Under the pieces are notes generated by a model. That model worked only from the letters and a program-made list of their open reading frames with translations, ran no database searches and was not told the DNA's origin. A stretch of 64,000 bases of DNA from Celoporthe dispersa (lineage: Eukaryota > Ascomycota > Sordariomycetes > Diaporthales > Cryphonectriaceae): contig WAID01000003.1 in assembly GCA_016584495.1 (NCBI GenBank), positions 1,550,001 to 1,614,000 of the forward strand. The letters run 5' to 3'. Positions 11,201-21,633 of this stretch are shown here, piece after piece; positions within the stretch are counted from its first letter, which is position 1, and each line of letters begins with the position of its first letter. The position numbers were made by a program, and so were the translations under genes.

Positions 11201-13075
11201 CCATTGTCGTGTCCTGCTGAATACCAGGTCTAGCACTGCAAACAGGACAAGAGAAAGATAGCGATACGGAGGGGAAGGGAGGAGGAGCGGGGCACCACAA
11301 GCACAGGCCGGTAGACGGTGAGGGCGAGGGACCGGCGCACAAACAAGATTCGACTCGGCCTCTCCGTCAGTCATGTCCGTACCACCCCCACCCCCTCCTC
11401 AGATCCTCCTGGACCCGAGAGAACAGATGACGGAGGAAAGAGAGGGGAGGGGGGACAACAAGGAAAAAGAGAGAGAGAGAGAGAGAGGAAGGAGAAGAAA
11501 AAAAAACGTCATGTTGTGCCATGCCACAATGGCGGTGTCCTCGATGCTGCGGACCTAAAAGGGATATGCATCCATCAGTCCGGGTCATGATGCTGCATTG
11601 CAGCTAGTCTCATGCTGGGCACCTGCAAGTGCATAGGTACCTTATGCGTTGCTGCGTTGGCAGTACATGAGAGGTGACGACAGGCCTCGACGGCTAGCGC
11701 AAGCCCTGCATTCCCAGATACAGACAGACAGGCATCCTGGCACCCTTTTCCCTAGCGAGGCCCAACCCGCCGGATCTACTGCTACCCTAATCTACTTTGT
11801 ACCAACGTACCCATGTATGTAAGGCAGGGAACGTGGGGAGAGGGGAGGAGAGAGAGTAAGAGAGGGTACATAGTACACAAAAAAAAAAATAAAAAGGCTG
11901 CCCATCTTGCTGATCCTGGTACGGCTGCAGCATGTCCTGGAAGCTTTTCTACATGGAACCATATTTTCCAACCTGACCGACCATCCGGTGTGGCTTTACC
12001 TGGCCACCGACCTGTGTGGCGCCCCGGCAGCCTGATGCCCAGAGCAAACCAAACCCACCGACCTGCCTTGTGCGGATTATCCTCCCCACCCCCACCCGGC
12101 CGCCTCCTCTTCAGACCACGACCACCTACTCATGTACTTTTTATATGATGTCTTACTGCTGTAGCGTTTAAAGTATAGTACATTCGAGACAAGGACGACT
12201 CACAGTTTTGAGACACATTGGACGCTACGCAACAATTCCCTGCCGCCTCCCCCCCCCCGTGTTGCTGCCACGCGCACATTGACGACGCAAGGGCAATGGG
12301 CGCTCCAGTTCCAATCGTCCTCCTCCTCCCTCTATTAAAGTTTTTCAATGGTGCACACTAGCCTTTGGAAGTAACTAGCCTAGATTGTACCAGACGGCCC
12401 TTGGGAGAGGAAGAAATAAAATAAAAAAAAAAGAAGAGGGAAAAAGGGAAAGTGAGGCTCCATCCAGGGCGGCACTGCGCGACGGGACTGCCGGACCCAA
12501 GGGTACATACATGGGTTGTGACGAGCCAGTGGACACCCTCCCTCTGGTGATTCTGCTGCACGAGGATCAGTAAGCTCCCTCATATGCAACAGGCGGGCCG
12601 CTGCCGCTCGTGGCACGCCGGGATGGGACAGTAATTTCGATCGTACGACTGTCCTTTGGACCGGTGCCCCGTGGGTGAGACAGCCGGTATCAAGGGGTAA
12701 TGGCAAACGCGGCAGGCCGGACCAAGAAGTCCTCCCGAGATACAAGGGGGGGGGGTCTTGAGGTCTTCTCCCTCCTGGTGCTGTCGTCGACTGCTGGGAC
12801 GACAACACATCTGTGTGGCGTAGGACAGGTCGGGCACAAGGCCCTGGTCGCATATCACCTAACCGAACCAGGCAAGACTTGTTTTATGGATAGTTTGAAA
12901 AAGAAAGAAGAGAAAAAAAAGAAACTTTGCGCAGTCCTAGGTAGACTGAGGGCTGTGTACTGTCGCATGGAGGCCCAATACTACCATGTGTGCCAGCAGG
13001 TGAAGAAGAGCTCACTAGAGCTAACTACTTAGATATCTCTGAAAACTGTAGAATTCAACAAGCGCCTTAACCGGC
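8279..13075. other. Long intergenic/5'-leader region rich in microsatellites
   Basis: No convincing gene. The part next to the coiled-coil gene (8279-9700) could be its leader. A good donor (minus-strand GTAAGT near 8620) suggests a spliced 5' UTR. Repeats: GAG-rich tract 8567-8600, CT tract 9290-9313, (CTTGTTG)n at about 9764-9791, GGT/GGA tracts 10195-10254, (GA)n 11467-11488. The longest ORFs (for example minus 9610-10317, minus 12380-12853) are low complexity and match nothing I recognise. Confidence 0.45.
9764..9791. repeat. Heptamer tandem repeat, CTTGTTG-type
   Basis: About four tandem copies of a CTTGTTG heptamer in intergenic DNA. Confidence 0.85.
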
Positions 13076-13168
13076 GCCCGGCTAGCTCAATCGGTAGAGC
13101 GTGAGACTCTTAACGGAGTTTCCGATTCTGAAATCTCAAGGTTGTGGGTTCGACCCCCACGTCGGGCT
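13076..13168 (+). tRNA. tRNA-Lys(CTT) with about 20-nt intron
   Basis: The acceptor arms GCCCGGC (13076-13082) and GTCGGGC (13161-13167) pair fully (one G-T), with discriminator T as in eukaryotic nuclear tRNA-Lys(CTT). The D-arm reads AGCTCAATCGGTAGAGC. The anticodon arm is TGAGA-CTCTTA with its 3' half ATCTCA displaced by an insert. The T-arm is GTGGG-TTCGACC-CCCAC. The 93-nt length exceeds a mature 73-nt tRNA by about 20 nt, placed one base 3' of the anticodon (between positions 37 and 38), the canonical site of nuclear tRNA introns. No CCA is encoded, as expected for eukaryotes. Box A and box B promoters are internal. Confidence 0.95.
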
Positions 13169-13766
13169 CAATTCCCGTCGAATGACTTCTTTTTTTCTTT
13201 TTTTCCTTCCTTGGCGGGTTTTCTTTTTGAGTCTCCTGGTAGGTACTGCTGCTGGCAGGGCTCATTCAGTCTGATCCTGAACATATACTTTGAGTGGTTG
13301 CATCCAAACCAATAGCTGTGGCTGTGGAGCTGGAGGTTTCGATAGTCAACCTATTTCCCTGCTGGTTTGTTTGTGTCCTTTTTTTCTTTTTGAGTACATG
13401 AGGTGAACTACCTGGAATTGGTCCTGGCTGTGTATGACCTTGGGCTTTCACAACAAGACTTTGTCTTCCATCATGAAAAAAAAGCCAAAAGCAAGTCTCT
13501 GACCTTGTCGTCAGAAGTGTATAACCCTAACCCTTATATCCTCGAGCTGGGATCCTGCTTGAAAGGTCGGGGGGCCCGCTTCTTCTGAGCTCCTGCAGAA
13601 ATTTCCTCGTCTCTCTCTTTAAGACCACACCACACGCAAAGACTTGCTCGGGCTGTAGATCTTACAACCTCTGGGCCACTGCCCCCCTCTTTCCACCGCC
13701 CTCCTCATCCTCATCAGCTTTCCTCCCGGCGCCTTCCTCCCCCCGCCCCCCTTGGCCCCTCACAAG
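13169..13766. other. Intergenic between tRNA-Lys and mS45 gene
   Basis: A T-rich run directly 3' of the tRNA (13188-13207) is a plausible RNA polymerase III terminator. The remainder is the mS45 promoter region, with a CT/CCTC-rich stretch just before the start codon. No gene seen. Confidence 0.6.
13188..13207 (+). terminator. Pol III terminator of tRNA-Lys
   Basis: T-runs of five and more begin about 20 nt after the tRNA 3' end, which is the usual signal for RNA polymerase III termination. Inferred from position and composition only. Confidence 0.6.
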
Positions 13767-15092
13767 ATGCCCCCGAGGATACCAACACACTCGCTACAGG
13801 CATGTAGCGCAGAGATCTCGAGCCTGGCGAGCTCGAACAGCTCGATAACAGCAAGCACCGCGTCGCCTCTCGGGCGGGTGCTGCGCGCGCGCGGCTCATC
13901 ACCAGCGCCGTCCTCGCCCTCGTCCTCATCCTGCACCAGGAGATCCTTCTCCACGACCGCGGACCGGAGGCGGAACGTCACAATCGCCAAGGCCGGGTAC
14001 ATAAAATGGATGAAGGCGCGGGGCAAGGACCTGGAATCGCACAAGCCCGGCCAGACCAACTACCTGGGCGGCGAGACCTCCAGGTGGCAGCCCTTCCCGT
14101 CGAACCCGGCCTTCACCAGCCAGCCGGTGCTGTCGGAGGAGGCGCGCGAGATGATCTGGAAGAGGGTCTTCATGGACGAGGAGCCCATCAAGGTGGTGTC
14201 TGCACAGCTGGGCGTGGACCACAGGAGGGTTGCCGCCGTGGTGAGGATGAAGACGGTGGAGAAGGAGTGGGAGAAAGAGGTACGTGTTGCCCTGCGCGCC
14301 GGGTCGCTTCTTCCCCCCTCCCCCCCCCAAATTGACCCATACCAACCAACCTTTTCCCCTGTGATGAGTACAACACAAAAATTCGATTAGTCTTGAAGAC
14401 AGCACAATGTGGTTACAAAATAGCTTTGCGAGCCTCTCTGAGCGGAAAACTACTACACCCCTTCTCTTTTCAAATCATGCAACATCAACCCTGGCATCGA
14501 GGCAACGACTAACCCTTCTCTTGTGCATTGTGTATGACCGACGAAACAGGGCAGGAAACTCGCCACGCCGTACTCTCGAGCGGTGCTCGAGATGGTCCCG
14601 ACCCATAGCTACCCACAGGGCCGGCCCACCCACCCGCTGGAGCCGTTCAACGAGATCCACGTCCACGGCTACACGATGCAGCAGCTCTTTGTGCCCACGT
14701 CGGAGTCGCGGCACTTCACCCGTGAGGACGCCGCCAAGGCCTTCCACCACACGATGCTGTCGGCCGACGCCCGCATCCCGCACAAGGAGCTGGTCGGGCA
14801 CCAGAGGCGGGTGCACGAGGGCATGCGCCAGAAGGAGTCGGAGGCGCTCTTTATCAAGGAGGCGAGGGCCTCGCAGCTGAACGACGAGGCGCGGGATAGG
14901 GCGGTCGAGGAGCACAGCAAGAAGCTCACCACCGCGGTGCCCACGGACCGGTTCGAGTTCCGGTTCAAGAAGATGACGGTGGACGACGTGGGTAAGACGG
15001 GGCGGGCGAGGAGTGGTGTCGGCTGGAGGTATGGTATCCCGTCGGAGGACCGGAAGAAGGACCAGGTCAAGATTCCCACCAAGATCGACTAG
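13767..15092 (+). CDS. Mitochondrial small-subunit ribosomal protein mS45 (Mrps35/Bot1p family)
   Basis: Structural protein of the fungal mitochondrial ribosome small subunit (Pfam eukaryotic mitochondrial regulator family; S. pombe Bot1, yeast Mrps35). Two exons, 13767-14279 and 14550-15092, with intron 14280-14549 (GTACGT..ACAG). The junction is phase 0 and gives 351 aa. Seen: a Ser/Arg-rich presequence of about 75 residues ending near RSFSTT; then NVTIAKAGYIKWMKARGK; then the characteristic block around EEPIKVVSAQLGVDHRRVAAVVRMK (written here in part) where a helix-turn-helix-like VSxxLGVDxxRVxAVVR pattern occurs. The second exon carries MQQLFVPTSESRHFTREDAA and an acidic-basic C-terminal helix. 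The ATG at 13767 is the first in frame; CT-rich leader precedes it. Confidence 0.9.
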
Positions 15093-15542
15093 GACATATA
15101 GGTGGCAGCCTGCTGGATACACACACACACACACACACACACACTTTTGTCTCTCCCCCCCCCCCCAACCCTACCTCCTCAATATATAGAGAGAGGCTGG
15201 AGGGATCTAGTATTACAGTGGCAGGCGAGGGCATCACGAGCACAGCACAACACAGCACAGCATATGCATGCGCATGCGCATGCTCTGTCAAGCCCGTCCA
15301 GCCTAGAGAACCTTGACCTCTGGGGAGTGTACAAACATCAGAACCATCGCAAAGGTGAATGAATGAATGAATGCATTGTTTGCCACCAGGAACCAGCAAC
15401 TTGCACTGAAAAAAAAAAAGGATCCTTCTAAAATGAGACTCCATGGCCATGCTGCTGCTATTTATCTGCCCTTCCTTGTTCTCCTCTCTTAAGAAAATAT
15501 CGTAGGAGAGACACTCGCTGGCGGACACACAGCCGGCCTACC
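15093..15542. other. Convergent 3' intergenic region
   Basis: Between the mS45 stop and the phosphatase stop on the opposite strand. Contains AC and GAAT microsatellites, TATATA at 15180 and CA-rich DNA. No gene. Confidence 0.6.
15119..15146. repeat. (AC)14 microsatellite
   Basis: Uninterrupted AC dinucleotide tract just downstream of the mS45 stop codon, followed by a C11-type run. A GAAT tetranucleotide repeat lies at 15356-15374. Confidence 0.95.
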
Positions 15543-16903
15543 TCAGAGGATGAGCTGGGCGTGCTCCTCCCACGCCACGGGGGCCTGGCGTCCATCGTCC
15601 GCGTCAACAATCATGTTCTGGCGGATGGCCTCGATCTCGGCGGTGCTCAGGCCGACCTGGTCCCGGAGGTAGTTCTCAACACTGCCCCAGCGGTCCCGCA
15701 GCGCGACCAGGGTGGCGGCCATGCTCTCGGGGCGGCTGCTCACCATGCGCTCGGCCTCGGCGCGGCGGCCCCGGAGGGGTTCCCTCTCGATCAGGTGCGA
15801 GATGAACTCCTCCTTGCGCGCCTGCAGGCCCAGCTCGGTCAGGCTGTACTCGTGGGCGACGATCTCGTCGGACACGCCGCACAGGCTCAGCACCAGGGCC
15901 ACCATCACGCCCGTGCGGTCCTTGCCGGCGGTGCAGTGGACTAGCACGGGCGAGGGCGCGGGCCGGGCGAGCTGGCGGAGGATCTTGGCGAACGGCGTCT
16001 CGCCGGAAGGATTGGCGCCGGCCTCGAGGATGCGCATGTAGACGTCGACGAAGCCCTATAGGTTCCGGGGGAAAAAAGGCGAATTCCCTCCTACGTTAGC
16101 CTTTCTGGTGTTTTCTTTTCTTTCTTCTTCTTGTGGAATGTCTCGAGGGGAGGGAGGCAGGTTAGAGGAGGAGGAGGAGGAGGGGGAGGGGGCGAGGAGG
16201 AGGAGGATGCAGCTCCCGGCTGATCCGGGAAAGTGCAATATCATCATCTGGCCCTGGTCGAGGTGGTGTGACGATGCCAGTATGCGAGATCTCCAGATAC
16301 AGTGCACACAGCCCACCCAGCACACCCTCCTCAGCCTCTCTCTCTGGATAGTGAAACGTCAAAAGCCTAAATGGTCCTCACACGCCCCCCCGCCCCCCCG
16401 CTGCTGTGGCGTCCACGTCTGAGGCCCGGCTGGGAGCAGAGAGACACCGATAAATTCACATCTACATTCTGGCTCCCCCCTCCCTGGTAGATTCTGGCAC
16501 TTACCGTGATCCCTTCCTTGCCAAAGTTTTCCAAACCGCTCGGCGATGGCCTCGGGGGAGTAATCCTCCTGTAGGAAGACGGGCGCGAAGACCCGCTGGG
16601 ACCCAGCCCACTCCTTGACCTGGCGGTCGCCCGAGCGGGCGTCGCTGTCGATCTCGGTCTGGGAGCGCAGGTCGTAGACGTGACGGATGCCCAGGTCGCT
16701 GGTCACGAGGGTGATGCCCTGGTCGGTGATCTTGGAGGGCTCGGAGGCGCGGAAGAGCACGCCGCGTCGGACGATCTTGGTGGGGTCCGCGGCGACGGGT
16801 AGCCGCCCGCATCCCTGAAGTTCGGGAGGCCGGGGATGTCGACAAAAGGAGGCACAGGGGGAGGTCTGCTGTGGTGGTTGTTGGTGAGGCCGGGTTGGGA
16901 CAT
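15543..16903 (-). CDS. Protein tyrosine/serine phosphatase (Y_phosphatase3 type), with frame break
   Basis: Dephosphorylates phosphotyrosine/serine (or phosphoinositide) substrates in the family. Start ATG at 16903 (MSQPGLTNN). Seen in order: PGLPNFRDAGGYP (the N-terminal signature of the family), VRRGVLFRASEPSKI, HVYDLRSQTEID, then in the last exon the P-loop HCTAGKDRTG with catalytic Cys and Arg, followed by VALVLSLCGVSDEIVAHEY. The exon ending at 16505 has a GTAAGT donor; the last exon starts at 16055 after CTATAG. Two oddities: after GGYP one base must be added near 16797-16799 to reach PVAADPTKIVRRG, and the phase across the 449-nt intron fits only if one G is removed from the GGG at 16054-16056 or if a small extra exon exists. 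Both look like indel errors, not decay, since everything else is intact. Confidence 0.82.
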
Positions 16904-19900
16904 GTTGTCTGCTTGTCTCTGGGGGGTTGTTGTGTCGGGTGATGGAGGGACCGCTCGTAGTAGCTTAACGTAACAGAGCAGTGTGTGCTCTGTAATATTC
17001 TGGATGGAATGGGCCTCGGAGGGACTGAGGAAGAGGAGGGGAAGAGAGGAGGGAAAGGCCTTGGGAGAGAGAGGGGCAGGGAATTTATGTTGTGTGCCTC
17101 TCTTGAAGAGTGAGGGTGGCTCCTCCTGAGTAATGCCACACAGGTGTACGGAGAAGTTGTATGCAGGTGCGCGCTTTCGGGTGACTGCTCCTGCGCACCT
17201 GCTGTAAACGTGGGGCCCCGACAACATTATTTTTTCGATTCATTTATTTATCTTGCAGGATCTATTCAATGCAGCAGGAGCGTTGATGAATAAGGATATT
17301 TCTGCTAGTCAGGGCAGAGCTTCTGCTAGTCAGAGCAGAGTCTCAAACAAATGGCGTTGGTCTTTTTTTTTTCCCTTCAAGTCTTTCTATCGTTGGGGGG
17401 AGAGGTGAGGGTGGGATTTGTTTAATCGAGGAGAACGAGAATCCTCATATTGAGCAGATGCAAGACACTACTTCTGCACCTTATATAAATATGGACCTCA
17501 AAGGGATCATCGTCACTGAACCACCCTTGCGGTCTTGAAAGCGGGCGCCTCCCGCTTGAAGTTTACATATTACCTGACCCAATGGTCTTTTTTTTTTTTG
17601 AAAAAAAAAGGTAGGGGGGGGGGGAGAATGAAAGAAAAGAGCCTTGAACAAGACCTCATCATGCATCCATCTCCTCTGGGGCCACGACTGACTAAATCAG
17701 AACTCATGTCTGTCGACTCAGCCTAGCCTCCTTCCTTCACGCTGTCGACATGCCACTCGGCTGCCAGACGAGGACATCCTTCAGCATGCACAACGGCTTC
17801 GTCAGCGCGCACAAGCTTCCGAACGGCTGCAGGACCCTGCTGTAGCGCCTGCGTGAACCCCAGCGGCACCGACCGGCCATCGGAGCTGATACCCGCGTGA
17901 AGATGGGAGGCGGTTCGTGGCTGCAGGTTGTTCCGAGACAAGGGAAAGGGAGACGACGACGACGACGACGACGACACCGCCGGCGAATCTATACTGGAGG
18001 GAGGCGTATGGAGAGGGTATGCATGCCAGCCCGACCGCCATGCACAGGTGCCTAAGGCGGCAACCATGTTCCACTGTGTCTCACCGCCGCTCTCTGCCGC
18101 GTTCTCTCACTCACACACATTCTCTCTCCCTGTGTGTGTGTGTGTGTGTGTGTGTTTCTCTCGACTCATCCCATCCTAGCTAATCCCGAGGACGCACCTG
18201 ATGTGGCACAAACCTCCTGCAAATGCGCGCAGGCAGCTCGCATATGGTGATCAGGTTGTCCCGCCCACGACGTAACAGCATTGTTGATGGGGAGGGCGCA
18301 GCAAGGGAACCTGGGCCCTCCGCCTCGCTTCACGTCACCTGGACCAATCCACCATCCTCTCCGATCCCTCCCCTCCACGACAGGTGTTCGGACCGGGATT
18401 TTGATGTCGTGCAGCACAAGCGAGGGCCTTGGCCCACGGGTTCGTTCACCACGCGCCAGGGGGGGAGGGGGGGAGAAGGGCCCTGGACCCCCGCGACACT
18501 GCCGCTCTCGGCGACACGAACAGATCCTGCAGGCGACGACGGCTGGTGGGAGGAAGAGAGAGCCCAAATTGTAGAGCGATGAAGAGAGGGGGGGAGAGGA
18601 AAAGGAGGGAGGAGGAGCGTGAGAAGGAGAAGGAGACGCCTCACAGGCCATACATACTGATCGGGCGGTGGCAGTTTTGATCCCATGACGGTCAGTGATC
18701 GCCTTGCCAGCTATTCCACCCCCCGTCATGTTAGATTTTAGGTTTCCGCACCCTGCCTAGAACTTCCGCACTATACCTCCGACTCATGTCCGCAACTCAA
18801 CAGACGACATCCAAAAACATGACGGATAGGCTGGCGTGGTGGTGCTTGTCTTGTATGTGTGTGTGTGTGTGTGTGTAATTATACCTCACCACTAAGGCGA
18901 GTCATCTACATTTTTTCTTCTTTTCCCTACCCTGTTCCCTGTGCCGCAGAGGGCCTGTTTCTGTTGCATCCCCTCCCCTTAGACCATCCAGGCCAGGCCG
19001 CTTTGGTTCCTGTTGTTGGCCTCCCAGGATGAGACCGCTAGGCCTTCAAGAAAGCTAGCGGCTAGATTCCAGCAGAGGGAACACAGAGTTCGAGACCTTT
19101 TCTCCGAGGCTGGGTGGCTCGGCTTGCATCCTGCTTGGCATCTTTCCTTCTCTACCACCCCTTCCGCCCTCTTTTTTTTTCTTCTTTAGAGCAGGAGCAA
19201 GGGGAGAGGGAATCATCTTTTCCTCCATTTGAGGGGTTTTTTGGTTTTTTTTAACTGTTCACCAACAATGACCTCATGTGATCTTCCAGCCTAGGCATAG
19301 TGCTTTGCACATCTCCTCATCGTCGGTGTAGGGGTGTGGAGACACTAATCACTGCAGTGACTATGAGGCCTCGAATGGAGGAGACAGTCAGCCATGCAGA
19401 GTGGAAAACTTGTCTATGTTTCGGTGTGGGAGGGCCAGGCTCTCTCCTCTCCCCCTCTCCTCTGGGCCGGGGCGCCAAGAATTCCAAGCTGGACAGCCTA
19501 TGGGAACTTGTCGTCGAGAACCTCATGCTGCTGATTGGCAGGGAGTGTGGGTAAGAAGGGAAGGAGAGGAAGGAGAAGAAGAGAAGGATCGTGTCTGCAG
19601 AGCATGGAGATTGTTGCGGTGGCAACGTCTCCGTGTGTGTTATGGATGTGTGTGTGTGCGTGTTACGTGCTACGGTCCCGAACGTGGGGGAGATTTGCTG
19701 ACCAGGATATCGCATCAGCTGGGCATGTAGCTGAAAGTTGGGGTCCAGCTCGTAGCTCTCATAGGCCTCCTCTTGAGGCAGGTTCAAGCCCAGCAATCTT
19801 ACGAAAACAGGTTCATCCGCAGCAGGCGAGGGATATGTGGTCCGCAAATTTACAGGTGTGCTGTGCATGCAGGGCGTGCAGAGCTGACATGTGATGCGGT

Positions 19901-20708
19901 GGGGGAAATATGCAGCAACCGCCTAGACACCACCCTGGGAGGTCCAAAATGAAGGAACAAGCAGTGAGCAGAAGAGCAAAACAGGAAGGAGGAAAAGAGA
20001 ACGGGAAAGGAAAATCAGGGTCCGAGAAGGGCAGGATCCTCAGCAGGACACCAGTCACGGAAAGCTTCTGGAAGACGTGTAGAAGCTGGCCCACGCAGTC
20101 GGGTCAGGCCGCTTGGTCGAGTCGTTGGACAGACCGTTCGTGATCTTGGAACACATGGCCTGCTGTGAGAACTGTGTGAGATCTGAAGCTGCCGCCCAGA
20201 CGTTGGTAGGGCACAAAAGTCTATTTCAATGCCGTATCGTACACCTCCCCCCTCCCCCCTCTTTGCCCCGCGTCTCCTGAAAGCAAACAACACCACCGCG
20301 AATGCCTATCTAACCTCCAGTCATGCATACTTGTTGTACAACAAGAAAGAAATCAGATAGATCCTCCCGCGCCTCGCTAGATCCTGTGCATGACGACGCG
20401 TACAAATACAGTTATAATACATTGGTGAAGGAGACGGACATCGTGCTCAACTGTACGGGCTAGGTACATGGAGGGAAAGCAATCACCTGATCATCTTGCC
20501 TTCAGCCCAAAGCCGGATAAGACATAGAGAGGGGTCGGGAACTACCCGTCGAGCCAAGGTAAGGTGGTTGCGTAAGGTATAAAGATGGAACAAGCGAATG
20601 CCCGTTGTGACCGGCGTCCAGAAGCGTGTGACCAAGAGAGAAAGACTGAAAGCGATAAACACAGAGAGGTAGTCGAGGATCGAGGATGTTAAGCGCACAT
20701 CAAGTAGC
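16904..20708. other. Poorly resolved region with fragmentary minus-strand open frames
   Basis: No gene model could be closed. Candidate coding patches on the minus strand: 17900-17723 (ends ..VRADEAVVHAEGCPRLAAEWHV), 18729-18166, 19830-19690 (RLLGLNLPQEEAYESYELD..) and 20160-20050 (AMCSKITNGLSNDSTKRPD.., short and ATG-started at 20151). Their composition is less repetitive than chance frames nearby, so one or more could be exons of a lineage-specific gene, but no family is recognised. TG microsatellites lie at 18127-18154 and 18857-18876. The 3.8 kb otherwise holds promoter DNA for the phosphatase. Confidence 0.35.
18127..18154. repeat. (GT)n microsatellite
   Basis: Continuous GT dinucleotide tract; a second, shorter one lies at 18857-18876. 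Confidence 0.9.
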
Positions 20709-21008
20709 TTATTGAATCCACCGGCGGTTGACCTCGTGCTTCTCGATGGTGCTGTGTGTCGACCGGGGACGGTGACAGAAGACGCAGTGCTCAGTGCTGG
20801 ACAGCAACATGGGTCCACCGTGGCAGTAGTAACAGTACCAGTATATCTCGTACTGGACTTCGTAGATTTTTGTGGTGCCATGATCGTTGACACGAATGTA
20901 GCCAATCTTTATAGAAAACCCAGAGGTCAGCGTTGTACAAGGAGGACTGGAGATGGAGGATGCTTGGTGACTTACTTCGAGGTCACGATGAGCGCCACCA
21001 CGTTGCAT
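20709..21008 (-). CDS. Small zinc-ribbon protein, 76 aa, one intron
   Basis: Function unknown. Start ATG at 21008 gives an 11-codon first exon (21008-20976). The intron 20975-20907 (69 nt, GTAAGT donor, CTGAC branch-like site, AAAG acceptor) joins in phase 0 to exon 2 (20906-20709). Seen: W-Y-C-x2-C-H-G-G-P then C-x2-C (WYCYYCHGG and CVFCHR), four Cys spaced C-x2-C-x12-C-x2-C, with nearby His residues, probably binding one zinc. The Trp immediately before the first Cys and the Gly-Pro after the second resemble a family of very small fungal zinc-ribbon proteins of unknown role. The gene at 27657-27984 shares the layout. It lies in a gene-poor region. Spliced model is inference but all junction signals and phases agree. 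Confidence 0.62.
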   Translation of the reverse strand: MQRGGAHRDLEVSHQASSISSPPCTTLTSGFSIKIGYIRVNDHGTTKIYEVQYEIYWYCYYCHGGPMLLSSTEHCVFCHRPRSTHSTIEKHEVNRRWIQ

Positions 21009-21258
21009 AATTACACGCTATGCTGTCGTTGGAGACTAGATGGTTTCGAGAAGAGGGTGCTGAGGGAAGGAGGTGGCAGAAGGCCTGAGCGTACTATAAA
21101 CTGTGTAGTGAGAGGTGAGATGGCTAACACAACGTGCTGTTTGAGGTGGTCTCGAGGGTCACAGACAATCGTTGAAAGGCGGAGCCACGCCTTTTAAACA
21201 TCGCCAGGCTCGATCGCAACACCTAGAGTCTTGATCATCAGTAGAGACAAGGCGAGCA

Positions 21259-21633
21259 ATGGACCCACAGACCAGACATAGCGGAACCAGTGACGGCGTC
21301 GAGCAAAGACATGATGACCCTGAGGAGAGTAGAAAATCCGCCCCGGTCGGCTCGTCCCAGGCAGAGTCCCGCCCTATAGATGGAGGTACCTCGCGCGGGA
21401 AGACGAATCAAGATCATGCATCCCTAAACGAGGCCTCTATTGATGGCGCAGGAAGTCCCGACGATTGGATCACCAAGCTGGTGAGGCCACCAGGTCACCG
21501 AAGAGGTGGGGAGGCCAAGCCCCTGAGGGAGGCAGACTCGTCATCCCGAGGCCAAGATATTCCTTCTCGAAGGTACAGTCGAAGCTTTGAGCACGAGGAG
21601 GAGGCGGGACGGGTTCTTAGATTAGAGCCCTAG
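21259..21633 (+). CDS. Hypothetical hydrophilic protein, possibly spliced into a glycine-zipper exon
   Basis: ATG-started 124-codon frame rich in Ser, Asp, Glu, Arg and Gly; no family recognised. An alternative model ends exon 1 at 21480 (donor GTGAGG, phase 0 after DDWITKL) and resumes at 21721 after TTAG. The resumed frame reads through a short Gly/Leu-rich segment (LGLLGIGVLEGLAGIVV, about 21796-21846) before a TGA, and the same frame is open again to about 22098 (NAAAYPWKGGSRSETDV..). This could be a gene interrupted by one nonsense codon or a further intron. The divergent zinc-ribbon gene starts 250 bp away, so the two may share a promoter. Confidence 0.35.
   Translation: MDPQTRHSGTSDGVEQRHDDPEESRKSAPVGSSQAESRPIDGGTSRGKTNQDHASLNEASIDGAGSPDDWITKLVRPPGHRRGGEAKPLREADSSSRGQDIPSRRYSRSFEHEEEAGRVLRLEP

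Noticed and set aside
12380..12853. 157-codon minus ORF with ATG
   Set aside because: Pro/Arg-rich start and Phe-run end derived from T-tracts; no family, no splice signals.
13521..13535. AACCCTAACCC telomere-like string
   Set aside because: Only two units, internal and flanked by ordinary sequence; not a telomere or clear interstitial array.
14475..15140. 221-codon minus ORF
   Set aside because: Antisense shadow of mS45 exon 2.
18166..18729. 187-codon minus ORF with ATG
   Set aside because: Overlaps equally long plus and minus frames; low-complexity Pro/Ser content. Kept only as part of the unresolved region.
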